64,000 nucleotides of DNA, from positions 1 through 64,000 of the forward strand of contig DKPB01000034.1 in NCBI GenBank assembly GCA_002471015.1, given 5' to 3'. Source of the DNA: Stenotrophomonas sp. UBA7346 (lineage in GTDB: Bacteria > Pseudomonadota > Gammaproteobacteria > Xanthomonadales > Xanthomonadaceae). Positions 53,854 through 62,464 of this stretch are shown piece after piece. The notes under the pieces are model-generated. The model had not been told where the DNA came from, ran no database searches, and worked only from the letters and a program-made list of their open reading frames with translations. Position numbers and translations under genes: made by a program. Positions within the stretch are counted from its first letter, which is position 1. Each line of letters begins with the position of its first letter.

Positions 53854-54427
53854 GAGGCAGAGCCTCCCATTGGATGGGGGTATTGCAGTTCAGCAGACGG
53901 GCATCGCCATCGTCGGGCAGGGGCAGCTCGATGCTGCCCAGCTGTCGCTGCAGGCGGTACAACGAGCGCGGCCCGTTCACGTCCATCACCATCGACTGCA
54001 ACAGGGTGCGACAGCTGCGGTCAATGTTCAACCGCATTGGCAGCGGTTGCCCGCTGAAATGCACGCAGCGAGCGCCACCTGCGTCACGCAACCGCCAAAG
54101 AAGTTGCCGGTCGAGCAGCGGCATGTCCACCGCCACCACCCAGGCAGGGCCGTCCGGCAGCGTCTTCACCACACTGTAGAGCCCCCCCAACGGACCGCAG
54201 CGCGGCACCAGGTCGGGGACCGACTCGACCCCGGGCAGCGCCGGGTAGCTGCCGCTGACCCGTAGCGTCTGCGCACCCGCGGCCTGCAACAGCGCGCACA
54301 TGTGCGCCAGCAGGGACCTGCCTTGCCAACGCAGCAAGGCCTTGTCCTGGCCCATGCGGCTGGACAGGCCACCGGCCAGCACGATGCCAGCCATGGCCGG
54401 CACGTCAGTGGGCGTGATCGTGGACAT
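53810..54427 (-). CDS. mobA: Molybdenum cofactor guanylyltransferase
   Basis: 205 residues from ATG 54427. The nucleotide-binding motif GIVLAGGLSSRMGQDKALL is at 14-32, with PDLVPRCGPLGGLYS and AWVVAVDMPLL following. It converts molybdopterin to the guanine dinucleotide form needed by NarG. Overlaps moaE by 23 nt and the DUF7009-like gene by 44 nt. Confidence 0.93.
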   Translation of the reverse strand: MSTITPTDVPAMAGIVLAGGLSSRMGQDKALLRWQGRSLLAHMCALLQAAGAQTLRVSGSYPALPGVESVPDLVPRCGPLGGLYSVVKTLPDGPAWVVAVDMPLLDRQLLWRLRDAGGARCVHFSGQPLPMRLNIDRSCRTLLQSMVMDVNGPRSLYRLQRQLGSIELPLPDDGDARLLNCNTPIQWEALPHESADPVAVRTTAH

Positions 54428-54902
54428 GTCCGTCTTCGGCGTGCTCGGCGCTGGGTTGGCACAGGCTGCAGCCTTCGCTCCACTCGCTGTCGCCATCCTG
54501 GTAATGCTCCTGCTTCCAGATCGGCGAACGGTGTTTGACCGCCTCGATCAGCTGCCGGCAGGCACGGAAAGCTTCGTCACGGTGGGGACTGCCGGCGGCA
54601 ACAACCACCGCCACCTCGCCCACCGCCAGGCGGCCCCTGGCGTGGGCCACGTACAGCTTGACGCGCGGACCGAACTCGGCCTCAACCTCGCCCACCAGGC
54701 GCTGGAACTCGTTGAGTACCAGCGGCTCGAACATGTCATAGGTGATGCCCTGCACCGCGCGCCCCTGGTTCAGGTCGCGCACCTTGCCGATGAACACATC
54801 GATGCCACCAAAACCGGGGTCGGACACAAAAGCGATGCCCTCGCCCGGATCAATCGCGGCGGCGCTGCGCTCGACCACTTTCCATAGATTTTCCGCGCTC
54901 AT
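54405..54902 (-). CDS. moaE: Molybdopterin synthase catalytic subunit
   Basis: 165 residues. Catalytic Lys is in HRSPIWKQEHY, with GIDVFIGKVRDLNQG and the family YDMFEPL motif earlier. It adds two sulfurs to precursor Z with MoaD. The C-terminus is unusual: after the normal end comes EGCSLCQPSAEH and a His-rich HVHDHAH tail that could bind metal. Begins 1 bp after moaD. Confidence 0.94.
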   Translation of the reverse strand: MSAENLWKVVERSAAAIDPGEGIAFVSDPGFGGIDVFIGKVRDLNQGRAVQGITYDMFEPLVLNEFQRLVGEVEAEFGPRVKLYVAHARGRLAVGEVAVVVAAGSPHRDEAFRACRQLIEAVKHRSPIWKQEHYQDGDSEWSEGCSLCQPSAEHAEDGHVHDHAH

Positions 54903-54903
54903 T

Positions 54904-55164
54904 TCAACCTCCGCTCACCGGTGGCAGGATGGCCACACGACCGTCCGCAGGCAGCGGCTCGCTATCGCGCAGTACGCGCTTTTCATCGGCAAACACCGAA
55001 TAGTCCACCAGCCCGGCACGGAACCGTGGGAACCGTTCCAGCAGCAACTCGCGCAATGCCCGCCGCAGGTCCACGATGTGTTCACCGTTCACCCGCACGC
55101 TCAGCTCGCGGCGATGATCCAGCTCGGAAAACACACCAAACAACTGCACAACGACCTCTCTCAT
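54904..55164 (-). CDS. moaD: Molybdopterin synthase sulfur carrier subunit
   Basis: 86 residues from ATG 55164, with the ubiquitin-like fold and the essential C-terminal Gly-Gly (PPVSGG). It delivers thiocarboxylate sulfur to MoaE. Overlaps moeA by 4 nt. An upstream in-frame Met (55209) lies inside moeA and was not used. Confidence 0.93.
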   Translation of the reverse strand: MREVVVQLFGVFSELDHRRELSVRVNGEHIVDLRRALRELLLERFPRFRAGLVDYSVFADEKRVLRDSEPLPADGRVAILPPVSGG

Positions 55165-56420
55165 GCTTCCTCCTGCCGGGCCAGTTGCAGCGGCTCGCGA
55201 TGCCCCCAACCCTGCACGCGTGCCAATGTGCCGGCCGGGGCCAACGCATCGTCACCTTCCAGAATCGCCCAGGCGTTGGCCTGCAGCATGGTCTTGAGCC
55301 GGAACGATTCCTGCCCGGACAACACCCGCACGCTCAGTCGCCCCCCTGCATCCAGTTCCACCCGCGCCCGTGCGTGCATGCGCAGCCCCGGTGGCTTGCG
55401 CACATCACCCTGCAGCGGCAACCGCAACTGCGCCTCTTCTTCCAAACCCAGCATGCGGCGCAACACCGGCTCCACGAAGAAGCGCAACCCCACTGCCGCG
55501 GATATCGGATTGCCCGGCAGGCCGAAGTACAGGCAACCATCGGCCAGGCGGGCGAACAACAGCGGCTTGCCCGGGCGGATGGCGACCTTGTGGAACAGCA
55601 CGGTGGCACCACGGGCACGCAGGGCATCAGGGATGAAGTCATAGCGGCCCTGCGACACCGCCCCCGTACTCAGCACCACGCGCGCGCCGGCGGCCAAGGC
55701 CGCGTCCAGCGCAGCATCAAAAGCAGCCACGTCATCGCCAACGACACCGTTCCACACCACATCAGCGCCCGCGGCGTGCAGGCGGCGGACCAGGAAGGGG
55801 CGGTTGCTGTCGCGTATCTGCCCGGACTGCAGCGGCTGGGCCGCATCACTGATCAGCTCCTTGCCGGTGCTGATGACCGCCACCTGCGGCCGCTGCTGCA
55901 CCTGCACCTGGGCTGTCCCGAGGGCATGCAGCAAGGTCATGGCGTTCACATCCAGCGACGTGCCAGTGGCAAGCACGGTTTCGCCCAACTCCACGTCCTG
56001 GCCGCGCAGCCGCACGTGTTGCCCGGGCGTGACCATCGCCTGCAGACGCACGCGCGCAGGGCGCCCCTCCACGGCATCCAGCACCTCCACCTGCTCAACC
56101 GGCACCACGCTGTCCAGGCCGGCCGGCATGCGCGCACCCGTCATGATCTCCCAGGCCTGTGCTGCCTCCCCCTGTGCTGCGGCATCGCCTGCGGCCTGCC
56201 AGCCGGCAACCTGCAGCACGGCACCGGCAGGCAGGGGCTGGCCGTCCGCGCACAGGGCGAAGCCGTCCATCGCAGCATTGTCGAACGGTGGCAGGTGCTG
56301 GGCGCTGACTACTGGCGCAGCCAGCACCCGGCCTGCTGCCTCGGCAACCGCCACCTGCTCGGCCTTTGGCGCCGGCGCCTCGGCCAGCAGGATCTGCAGG
56401 GCCTGCGCGTAAGTGATCAT
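55161..56420 (-). CDS. moeA: Molybdopterin molybdenumtransferase
   Basis: 419 residues from ATG 56420. Conserved segments: PPFDNAAMDGFALC, EIMTGARMPAG, RDSNRPFLVRRL (adenylate-binding) and GLPGNPISAAV. It inserts molybdate into adenylated molybdopterin. Overlaps moaCB and moaD by 4 nt each. Confidence 0.95.
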   Translation of the reverse strand: MITYAQALQILLAEAPAPKAEQVAVAEAAGRVLAAPVVSAQHLPPFDNAAMDGFALCADGQPLPAGAVLQVAGWQAAGDAAAQGEAAQAWEIMTGARMPAGLDSVVPVEQVEVLDAVEGRPARVRLQAMVTPGQHVRLRGQDVELGETVLATGTSLDVNAMTLLHALGTAQVQVQQRPQVAVISTGKELISDAAQPLQSGQIRDSNRPFLVRRLHAAGADVVWNGVVGDDVAAFDAALDAALAAGARVVLSTGAVSQGRYDFIPDALRARGATVLFHKVAIRPGKPLLFARLADGCLYFGLPGNPISAAVGLRFFVEPVLRRMLGLEEEAQLRLPLQGDVRKPPGLRMHARARVELDAGGRLSVRVLSGQESFRLKTMLQANAWAILEGDDALAPAGTLARVQGWGHREPLQLARQEEA

Positions 56421-57427
56421 GCGTGGCTGGCCCCGTCGATCATCGCCAATGCATGGCCCAGCACCGGCGTGAGAATGCTCATGCACTGTGCCGCGGCACG
56501 CGGGCTTCCCGGCAGGGCGATGACCAGCATGCCCCCCAGTTGCACCACCTCGGCACGGCTCAGCCATGCCAACGGCGTGTGCTGCGCGCTAAGACCACGC
56601 AGCATCTGCGCCAGCCCGGGCACGCTGCGCCCACCCAGCGACTGCAGCGCCTCGGGAGTGAGATCGCGCGGTCCCAGGCCCGTGCCGCCAGTGCACAGGC
56701 AGAGGCGGATGCCGCTGGCGGCCAACGCGTGCAGACGCCCGGCCAGCGGCTCGATGCCATCGGCCAGTACTTCCGTGCTGACTACTTCGCCACCCAGTGC
56801 ACGCAGGCCCTCGGCCAGCACTGGCCCGGATTCGTCCACATAGTCGCCCCGGCTGGCACGATCGCTGAGCGTGATCACCACACAGCTCGCACCTTGCAGC
56901 TGTCTTGGCGGACGCGGGCGGAAGCGCTCACGCTCCTCCGCATCCATGCCCTGTGGGTGCAACCACACGCCGCTCTTGCCGCCTTCCTTGAACAGCAGCC
57001 GGACACCGCCGATCTCCAACGCGGGCTCGACCGGCTTGCTGAGGTCATACAAGGTCAGCAGGGCCGCGTTGACCCCTGCCAGCGCTTCCATCTCCACACC
57101 GGTACGCGCTTCACTGGCGCATTCGCACCACACCCGGATGGCAAGCCGCTCCGGCACCGGCGCGCAGTACACCCGCACCAGTTCCAGTGGCAGCGGGTGG
57201 CACAGCGGCATCAACGCCGAGGCCATCTTGGCCCCCTGCAGGCCGGCAATCTCCGCCATCACCAGTGCGTCCCCCTTGGGCAGGCGTCGCTCGACGATCA
57301 GGGGATAGGCAACAGGCCCGGCGGCAAGCTCACCCACCGCCACCGCGCGGCGACGGGTAATGCGCTTGTCACGTACATCGGCCATATGGAATGCCGCACT
57401 CATCTGCCCACTCATTGCTTGTCTCAT
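56417..57427 (-). CDS. moaCB: Bifunctional MoaC-MoaB protein
   Basis: 336 residues. Residues 1 to about 160 are MoaC (cyclic pyranopterin monophosphate synthase) with SALMPLCHPLPLELV, RTGVEMEALAGV and the catalytic Lys in LYDLSKPVE. From about 180 a MoaB/MogA domain follows with SDRASRGDYVDESGP and CLCTGGTGLGPRD (adenylyltransferase). The fusion supplies two steps in one chain. Start 57427 overlaps the moaA stop by 4 nt. Confidence 0.93.
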   Translation of the reverse strand: MRQAMSGQMSAAFHMADVRDKRITRRRAVAVGELAAGPVAYPLIVERRLPKGDALVMAEIAGLQGAKMASALMPLCHPLPLELVRVYCAPVPERLAIRVWCECASEARTGVEMEALAGVNAALLTLYDLSKPVEPALEIGGVRLLFKEGGKSGVWLHPQGMDAEERERFRPRPPRQLQGASCVVITLSDRASRGDYVDESGPVLAEGLRALGGEVVSTEVLADGIEPLAGRLHALAASGIRLCLCTGGTGLGPRDLTPEALQSLGGRSVPGLAQMLRGLSAQHTPLAWLSRAEVVQLGGMLVIALPGSPRAAAQCMSILTPVLGHALAMIDGASHA

Positions 57428-58404
57428 CCTCCAATCGAGGCCAGATGCGGGGTCAACCCGGTCTGGCCGAAATGCAGTCCATGCCCGGCTGCCTTCAGCC
57501 CAAGCTGGGTGGTGATGCGCGCCAGCAGCGCGTCCTGGTCCTCATCTGACTGCAGCAGCGGCCGCAGTGCGATGCCGAAGTCACCGAACAGGCACAACCG
57601 CAGATCGCCGCGCGCGGTAACCCGCAGGCGATTGCAGCCTTTGCAGAAATCCTTTGAGTAAGGAGCGATGATGCCGATGCTGCCGCGATGGTCGGGATGA
57701 CTGAACTCACGCGCGGGGCCCGCATCGGCAGCGCGTCTGCGCTCGCTCCAGCCAGCAGCCAGCAACTGCCCGACGATCACATCGGCGCACAGATGGTGAC
57801 GTTCAAAGTAATCGCGGTTGTCACCGGTGCGCATCAGTTCGATGAAACGCACGCTCACTGGCCGGTCGCGCAGGAAGGCCATCCATTGCGGCAGTTCGTC
57901 GTCATTGAGGCCGCGCAGCAGCACGGCGTTGAGCTTGACCGATTGCAGGCCCAACGCCTGGGCCAGGGCGATGCCTTCCATCACCTCGGGCAGGCGGTCA
58001 TGCCCGGTGATGGCGTGGAAACGCTCGCGACGCAGGCTGTCCATGCTCACGTTGAGCGCAGTCAGCCCCGCACGATGCCAGCCTGGCAGGCGCCTGGGCA
58101 GCAGGCAGCCGTTGGTGGTGATGGCAACCTTGCGCACGCCCGGCACCTGCGCCACGGTGGCGATGATCTGGTCCAGGTCCTTGCGCAGGCTCGGTTCGCC
58201 GCCGGTCAGGCGGATCTTGTGCATGCCCAGCATGGCAAACGCCCGTACCAGCCGTGCGATTTCATCCACCGCAAGAAAGCGCGGCCGACCGTCGGCCTGG
58301 TAGCCGTCGGGCAGGCAATAGCTGCAACGGAAGTTGCAGGCTTCGGTCAGCGACAGGCGCAGGTATGGAAAGCTGCGCCCGAAGCCATCGGTGAGTTGGC
58401 TCAT
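57424..58404 (-). CDS. moaA: GTP 3',8-cyclase
   Basis: 326 residues from ATG 58404. The radical-SAM motif is CNFRCSYC (Cys23, Cys27, Cys30) and the second cluster is in FCKGCNRLRV plus a later Cys in LRLCLFG. The C-terminal Gly-Gly (SIGG) needed for activity is present. It starts the cofactor pathway from GTP. First gene of the moa operon; AGGAGG lies 9 bases upstream. Confidence 0.96.
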   Translation of the reverse strand: MSQLTDGFGRSFPYLRLSLTEACNFRCSYCLPDGYQADGRPRFLAVDEIARLVRAFAMLGMHKIRLTGGEPSLRKDLDQIIATVAQVPGVRKVAITTNGCLLPRRLPGWHRAGLTALNVSMDSLRRERFHAITGHDRLPEVMEGIALAQALGLQSVKLNAVLLRGLNDDELPQWMAFLRDRPVSVRFIELMRTGDNRDYFERHHLCADVIVGQLLAAGWSERRRAADAGPAREFSHPDHRGSIGIIAPYSKDFCKGCNRLRVTARGDLRLCLFGDFGIALRPLLQSDEDQDALLARITTQLGLKAAGHGLHFGQTGLTPHLASIGG

Positions 58405-58441
58405 GGCTGTTTCACCTCCTGACTGCACGTATCCACGCTCG

Positions 58442-58525
58442 CCCGGCATGCCGGGGTGCCCTCGCCTGTAGTGACTGACCGTCAGCCTACGTGGGGCTTT
58501 GAAGCGATGGCATGACTTAAATCAA
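58442..58525 (-). promoter_or_regulatory. Candidate Anr box, -10 and palindrome upstream of moaA
   Basis: ATGACTTAAATCAA at 58512-58525 carries a perfect ATCAA half and a weak second half (two mismatches). A -10-like TAGGCT (58489-58484) lies at the class II spacing. In the resulting leader a perfect CCCGGCATGCCGGG palindrome occurs at 58442-58455. Whether it is a protein site, an RNA hairpin or chance is unknown; no Moco riboswitch could be recognised. Confidence 0.45.
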
Positions 58526-58599
58526 TCCAGGGCACCGCCATGCCTCGCACAGCTATGGCAGCATGCCCTTTACCAACGTCCTGTCCTGTGACCCCAATC

Positions 58600-59004
58600 A
58601 TGATGCTGAACGATTTCAATGGCCTGCTGCAGGCAGCAGGACAGCAAGCCGAGCCCCAACGCCTGTTGTTTGTGTTCGTCAAAGCCGACCTGCCCGAATC
58701 ACCCACCGCCGATCAGCATGCCCGCCACAGCAACGGTGAAGGTGGCACCTTGAGCCCGGTGCTGTGTGTGGACAAGGCCCCGCAGGAAATCGCGTCCTTC
58801 CAGGCCCTGGCCGCCGAATCCGCCCAGACCGGGCTGGCCTGGGACCTGGTGTTTGTTGCCTCGCTGGACGGACGTGGTGGCATTGCCCCGTCCAGCGATG
58901 AAGCAGCGCAACCACTGCGCCTGATGGTCAATGCGGTCAACGACGGCCAGATCAGCCGTTTTGCCGCCTTCGATCGCGATGGCACACCGGTACAGTTCTA
59001 CTGA
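58600..59004 (+). CDS. Conserved xanthomonad protein (often labelled ribonucleotide reductase subunit alpha)
   Basis: 134 residues; ATG 58600 and 58603 are both possible, with no strong ribosome site. The sequence has QRLLFVFVKADLPESP, SPVLCVDKAPQEI and LVFVASLDGRGG. Relatives in databases are frequently named after ribonucleotide reductase, but no such motif is present and it is far too small, so the label is probably a carry-over error. Function unknown. It is divergent from moaA and overlaps the next gene's stop by 7 nt. Confidence 0.75.
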   Translation: MMLNDFNGLLQAAGQQAEPQRLLFVFVKADLPESPTADQHARHSNGEGGTLSPVLCVDKAPQEIASFQALAAESAQTGLAWDLVFVASLDGRGGIAPSSDEAAQPLRLMVNAVNDGQISRFAAFDRDGTPVQFY

Positions 59005-59327
59005 GCCAGCAGCTGCAGCATCAGGAAGAACACCACCAGTACCGTATTCAAGCCCCAGGCCACGGTCAGGCCGCGCGCGGCAACACCGTAATTGGGATTT
59101 TGCGCGCTCGGCGCCGCCCGCCATACCGCCGGGATGATCCAGCCCGTATACAACAGCAGCGCCGCGAACAACGCCAACAGCAACGGGGTGCGCCCCTGCG
59201 CCAAGGCCCAGAGGGCGGCGGCCCACAGCAGGTTGCTGGGGATCACCCCCTGCAGCCAGAACACGCGCCACAATCGGGAGGGTGGCAGCTTGTCACCTTG
59301 GGCGTGGAGGGAACTGACAGCGGTCAT
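58998..59327 (-). CDS. Small membrane protein, unknown function
   Basis: 109 residues with three membrane segments (about 33-48, 50-70, 88-108) and a conserved-looking QNPNYGVAARGLTVAW stretch. It converges on the gene at 58600 with a 7-nt overlap. Unrecognised family. Confidence 0.65.
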   Translation of the reverse strand: MTAVSSLHAQGDKLPPSRLWRVFWLQGVIPSNLLWAAALWALAQGRTPLLLALFAALLLYTGWIIPAVWRAAPSAQNPNYGVAARGLTVAWGLNTVLVVFFLMLQLLAQ

Positions 59328-59539
59328 GGCTGCAACTCCTGGTCAGCGAGGCATGGGTACACTTTGCGCCGCCGACGCGGGCGGGTCAAATCCCTGCCCG
59401 CCGCGGCCAACACGGGCATTCGCGGGCGGCTGGTGTTCGCTGCGACCGGCGTTGGATGGAGACCTGCTCCTGCCCGGTGTCGGCGCACGCCTACAGAGCC
59501 CAACGCCCAGGCAGGCCGGGCGAACGGCCCGCCCCATAC

Positions 59540-60103
59540 TCACCCCAGCATGCCCGGCTGGAACAACGAACGGCGGCTGATCATCCTGCCTGCCGTCATG
59601 AACGCTCCATCGCCGGTGTAATGCAGCGTACGCGGATGCTTGGGCGACACTGCCACATGCGCCTTCACCACCTCGAAGACGAAGAAGTTGTAGCGTTCCA
59701 CCAGCGCATCGTCGTACAGACGGCATTCGAAGTTGGCATGACACCGCCCCAGCAGCGGCGCACGCACCCGGGATGCCCGCACCGGCGCAAGATCGAACAG
59801 CGCGTACTTGTCCACCGACACACCACTGCAGTTGCCGATGCGCACCACCGTATCCGCCAACGGGACCGTCGGCAGGTTGATCACACACTCCCCACTACGG
59901 CGGATCAGATCGAAACTGTGGGTGGCGCTGGAGATCATCAGACCGACCAGCGACGGTGAGAACTCCAGCACGGTGTGCCAGCCCAGCGTCATGATGTTCC
60001 GCTGCTGCTGCCATTGCGACGTCACCAGCACGATGGGGCCGGGCTCAAGGTACTGACGCACTTTTTCCACGGGGAAATCCTGCTTGCGTAATGGCGAACG
60101 CAT
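59540..60103 (-). CDS. Flavin reductase family protein
   Basis: 187 residues. FMN-binding split-barrel pattern: GPIVLVTSQWQQQRNIMTLG, FSPSLVGLMISSATHSFDLI and RSGECVINLP. It may supply reduced flavin or bind FMN; the partner oxygenase is not nearby. A 212-bp gap without gene separates it from the small membrane protein gene. Confidence 0.87.
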   Translation of the reverse strand: MRSPLRKQDFPVEKVRQYLEPGPIVLVTSQWQQQRNIMTLGWHTVLEFSPSLVGLMISSATHSFDLIRRSGECVINLPTVPLADTVVRIGNCSGVSVDKYALFDLAPVRASRVRAPLLGRCHANFECRLYDDALVERYNFFVFEVVKAHVAVSPKHPRTLHYTGDGAFMTAGRMISRRSLFQPGMLG

Positions 60104-60426
60104 CCTGGTCTCCTTGTTTCATGGGTGATCAGCGCTGGACAGCACCACGCTCCGCGCAACAGCACACCACCTGCAGGGGAAGCATTACGTGAGCGTCCCC
60201 CATGCAGCGCGTTGTCCCGGCCCCCGCCGGCACTAACACATGCAGCCATGAATCCGTGTCCGGATTGAGCAGACCGACATGGTCGCAGGCTTCTCCTAAC
60301 CTGCCGGCTTGTATCCCCGTATGCAACCGCTGTGCCCAGGACAGACACGATGCAGCCTCGGAGCCGGGGAATACCCAACAGGCGTACACACCTTCCAACC
60401 GCAACAGCCCTGACGGAACCCCACCG
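60104..60426. other. Intergenic region between divergent genes
   Basis: No gene is supported in these 323 bases. One perfect inverted repeat, AATCCG-TGTC-CGGATT, lies at 60251-60266 and may be a regulator site for the aldehyde dehydrogenase gene. The frame open upstream of 60427 has no ribosome site. Confidence 0.5.
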
Positions 60427-61866
60427 ATGTATGACAAGACCGAACTGGAGCGTGTATTGCTGCTACAGCGCAGCAGCTTCCTGCAGCAGGGCGATGCCAA
60501 CCTGCAGCAGCGGGTATCGCGGACCAGCCGGATGGCGCTGGCATTGCTTGAAAACATCGATGTGCTCAGCGACACGCTCTGCGCCGACTACGGCTGGCGC
60601 CACGCCAGCGTGTCCAAGGCCTTCGAGGGGATGAGCTGGGTCAAGGACATCGAGCACACGCTGGCAGAGCTTGCGCAATGGATGGCGCCGCGGCCGGTCC
60701 CCGGTGGCTTTGTGCAGGCCAAGCCCAAGGGCGTGGTCGGCATCATGGGCGCTTGGAATTTTCCACTGACACTGACCTTCCAGCCGGCGATGGCAGCGCT
60801 GGCAGCAGGCAACCGGGTGATGCTCAACTTCCCCGAACAGCACCCGCGCACCGGCGCCCTGCTCCGGGAGATATTCAATGCGCGCTTCGACGAGAGCGAG
60901 GTGACCTTGTTCAACGGCGACCTGGCCACCGCCACCCAGTTCGCCACACTGAAGCTGGACCATCTGTTCTTCACCGGCTCGCCGGAGGTAGGCAGCCTGG
61001 TATCGGAAGCTGCGGCGAAGAACCTGGTGCCGGTAACCCTTGAACTGGGCGGCAAGAACCCGGTGGTGGTCGCCCGCGACGCCGATCTGGCATTGGCGGC
61101 GACGCGCATCGCCTCCACCCGGCTGGTCAATGGGGGACAGGTATGCCTGTGTCCGGATTACGTATTCATCCCGGAAGAAAAGTTCGAAGAGTTCGTTGGC
61201 CACCTGCAAGCCCAGATGCGCAGCGTCAGCGGCGACTACCTGCACAACCCCGCCATGGTGCCGCTGGTCAACGAGCGCAACTACGCCCGTGTGCTCGCGC
61301 TGATCGGTGACGCGACCGCGCTGGGTGCACAGAAGCTGGAAACGCTGCCAGAGAGCCAGCTGCAGCACCTGCCCGACCCCGCCACCCGCCGCATCGCCCC
61401 GACCCTGCTGATCGACACACCAGAGAACGCACGCATCAACCACATGGAGATCTTCGGTCCGGTGCTGGTGCTGAAGCGCTATGCACACGTGCAGGAGGCG
61501 ATCGATTACATCGCCCACCACCCCTCGCCGTTGGCAGCCTACTGGTATGGCGAAGACAGCGCGGACTTCCGCAACTTCCTCGCCCACACCCGTAGCGGTG
61601 GCGTCACCCGCAATGATGGTTTCGTGCATGGCCTGCTGCCGGACACGCCGTTCGGAGGCGTGGGTAGGTCCGGCTCAGGCGCATATCACGGCCGCACCGG
61701 CTTCGACACCTTCACCCACTACCGTTCCGTCGCCAATGGCGCAGGCGAACACGGTATGGCCGATGCCTTCGTCAACGGCGCAATGCTCACTGCCGACGCA
61801 GAAGCCACCATCAATGCGGCCGTCGCCACGGCAATCAGCGGATTCCGGGCCGGCGCCGGGCGCTGA
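60427..61866 (+). CDS. calB: Coniferyl aldehyde dehydrogenase
   Basis: 479 residues from ATG 60427. The aldehyde dehydrogenase superfamily residues are present: catalytic Glu in VTLELGGKNPVVVA, nucleophile Cys in NGGQVCLCPDYVF, and PKGVVGIMGAWNFPLTL for cofactor. Length and sequence resemble CalB, which oxidises coniferaldehyde to ferulate in lignin-aromatic breakdown; short-chain or fatty aldehydes remain possible. No other aromatic genes are adjacent. The Asn in AWNFPLTL is conserved. Confidence 0.87.
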   Translation: MYDKTELERVLLLQRSSFLQQGDANLQQRVSRTSRMALALLENIDVLSDTLCADYGWRHASVSKAFEGMSWVKDIEHTLAELAQWMAPRPVPGGFVQAKPKGVVGIMGAWNFPLTLTFQPAMAALAAGNRVMLNFPEQHPRTGALLREIFNARFDESEVTLFNGDLATATQFATLKLDHLFFTGSPEVGSLVSEAAAKNLVPVTLELGGKNPVVVARDADLALAATRIASTRLVNGGQVCLCPDYVFIPEEKFEEFVGHLQAQMRSVSGDYLHNPAMVPLVNERNYARVLALIGDATALGAQKLETLPESQLQHLPDPATRRIAPTLLIDTPENARINHMEIFGPVLVLKRYAHVQEAIDYIAHHPSPLAAYWYGEDSADFRNFLAHTRSGGVTRNDGFVHGLLPDTPFGGVGRSGSGAYHGRTGFDTFTHYRSVANGAGEHGMADAFVNGAMLTADAEATINAAVATAISGFRAGAGR

Positions 61867-61911
61867 ACACCTGGCCCTGGTCGCCATCGGCCAGCACTGA
61901 CGGATGCCCGG

Positions 61912-61941
61912 TTGACATGCAGGTATTTACCTGCATAAAGT
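61912..61941 (+). promoter_or_regulatory. Promoter with palindromic operator for the ArsR operon
   Basis: -35 TTGACA at 61912-61917 and -10 TAAAGT at 61936-61941 (18-bp spacer). Between and across them lies a perfect inverted repeat, ATGCAGGTA-TT-TACCTGCAT (61917-61936), which would block polymerase when bound. The ArsR-type protein encoded downstream is the likely repressor. Confidence 0.8.
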
Positions 61942-61980
61942 AGTCCCCATGCACTTGTGCACCGAAGGTGAGAAACGGTC

Positions 61981-62427
61981 ATGGTGGACATCGCCCACAG
62001 GGTAGGAATACGTGCGCCGCTGCAGCAGGTGTACAAGGCACTGGCCAGCCAGGACGGCGTGGCCGGATGGTGGACCCGGGATGTCAGCCAGGCCGGCGGT
62101 GTACTACAGCTGCGCTTCAACGCCGGGGGTGCCGAGATCGGTGCCATGCGCTTGAAGATCCTGCAGCAACTGCCTGATCAACGCGTGCTCTGGGAAGTAC
62201 TTGCCGGCCCCGAGGAATGGCTGGGCACGACCATCCGCTTTGAACTGAAGCAGGAAGCTGACTACAGCATCGTGATCTTCAGCCATGAAGGCTGGCAGCA
62301 GCGCGTGGAGTTCCTGCATCACTGCAGCACGAAATGGGCCGTGTTCCTGCTCAGCCTGAAGGCTTTGCTGGAAACCGGGCACGGCCAGCCCAGCCCCGAC
62401 GACATCAAGATCGACAACTGGAACTGA
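61981..62427 (+). CDS. SRPBCC (AHSA1-like) family protein, first copy
   Basis: 148 residues. START-like hydrophobic-pocket fold with VDIAHRVGIRAPLQQVYKAL at the start and GWWTRDV, typical of AHSA1/SRPBCC. Such proteins bind small hydrophobic ligands. It begins about 40 bp after the promoter's transcription start and 38 bp before the arsR gene. Confidence 0.87.
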   Translation: MVDIAHRVGIRAPLQQVYKALASQDGVAGWWTRDVSQAGGVLQLRFNAGGAEIGAMRLKILQQLPDQRVLWEVLAGPEEWLGTTIRFELKQEADYSIVIFSHEGWQQRVEFLHHCSTKWAVFLLSLKALLETGHGQPSPDDIKIDNWN

Positions 62428-62464
62428 CCTGTACGGTCGGCACCATGCAGGAACCCCCGCACGA

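Noticed and set aside
58405..58511. Moco riboswitch upstream of moaA
   Set aside because: A palindrome and hairpin are present but I could not recognise the conserved core of the Moco RNA motif; kept only as part of the promoter entry.
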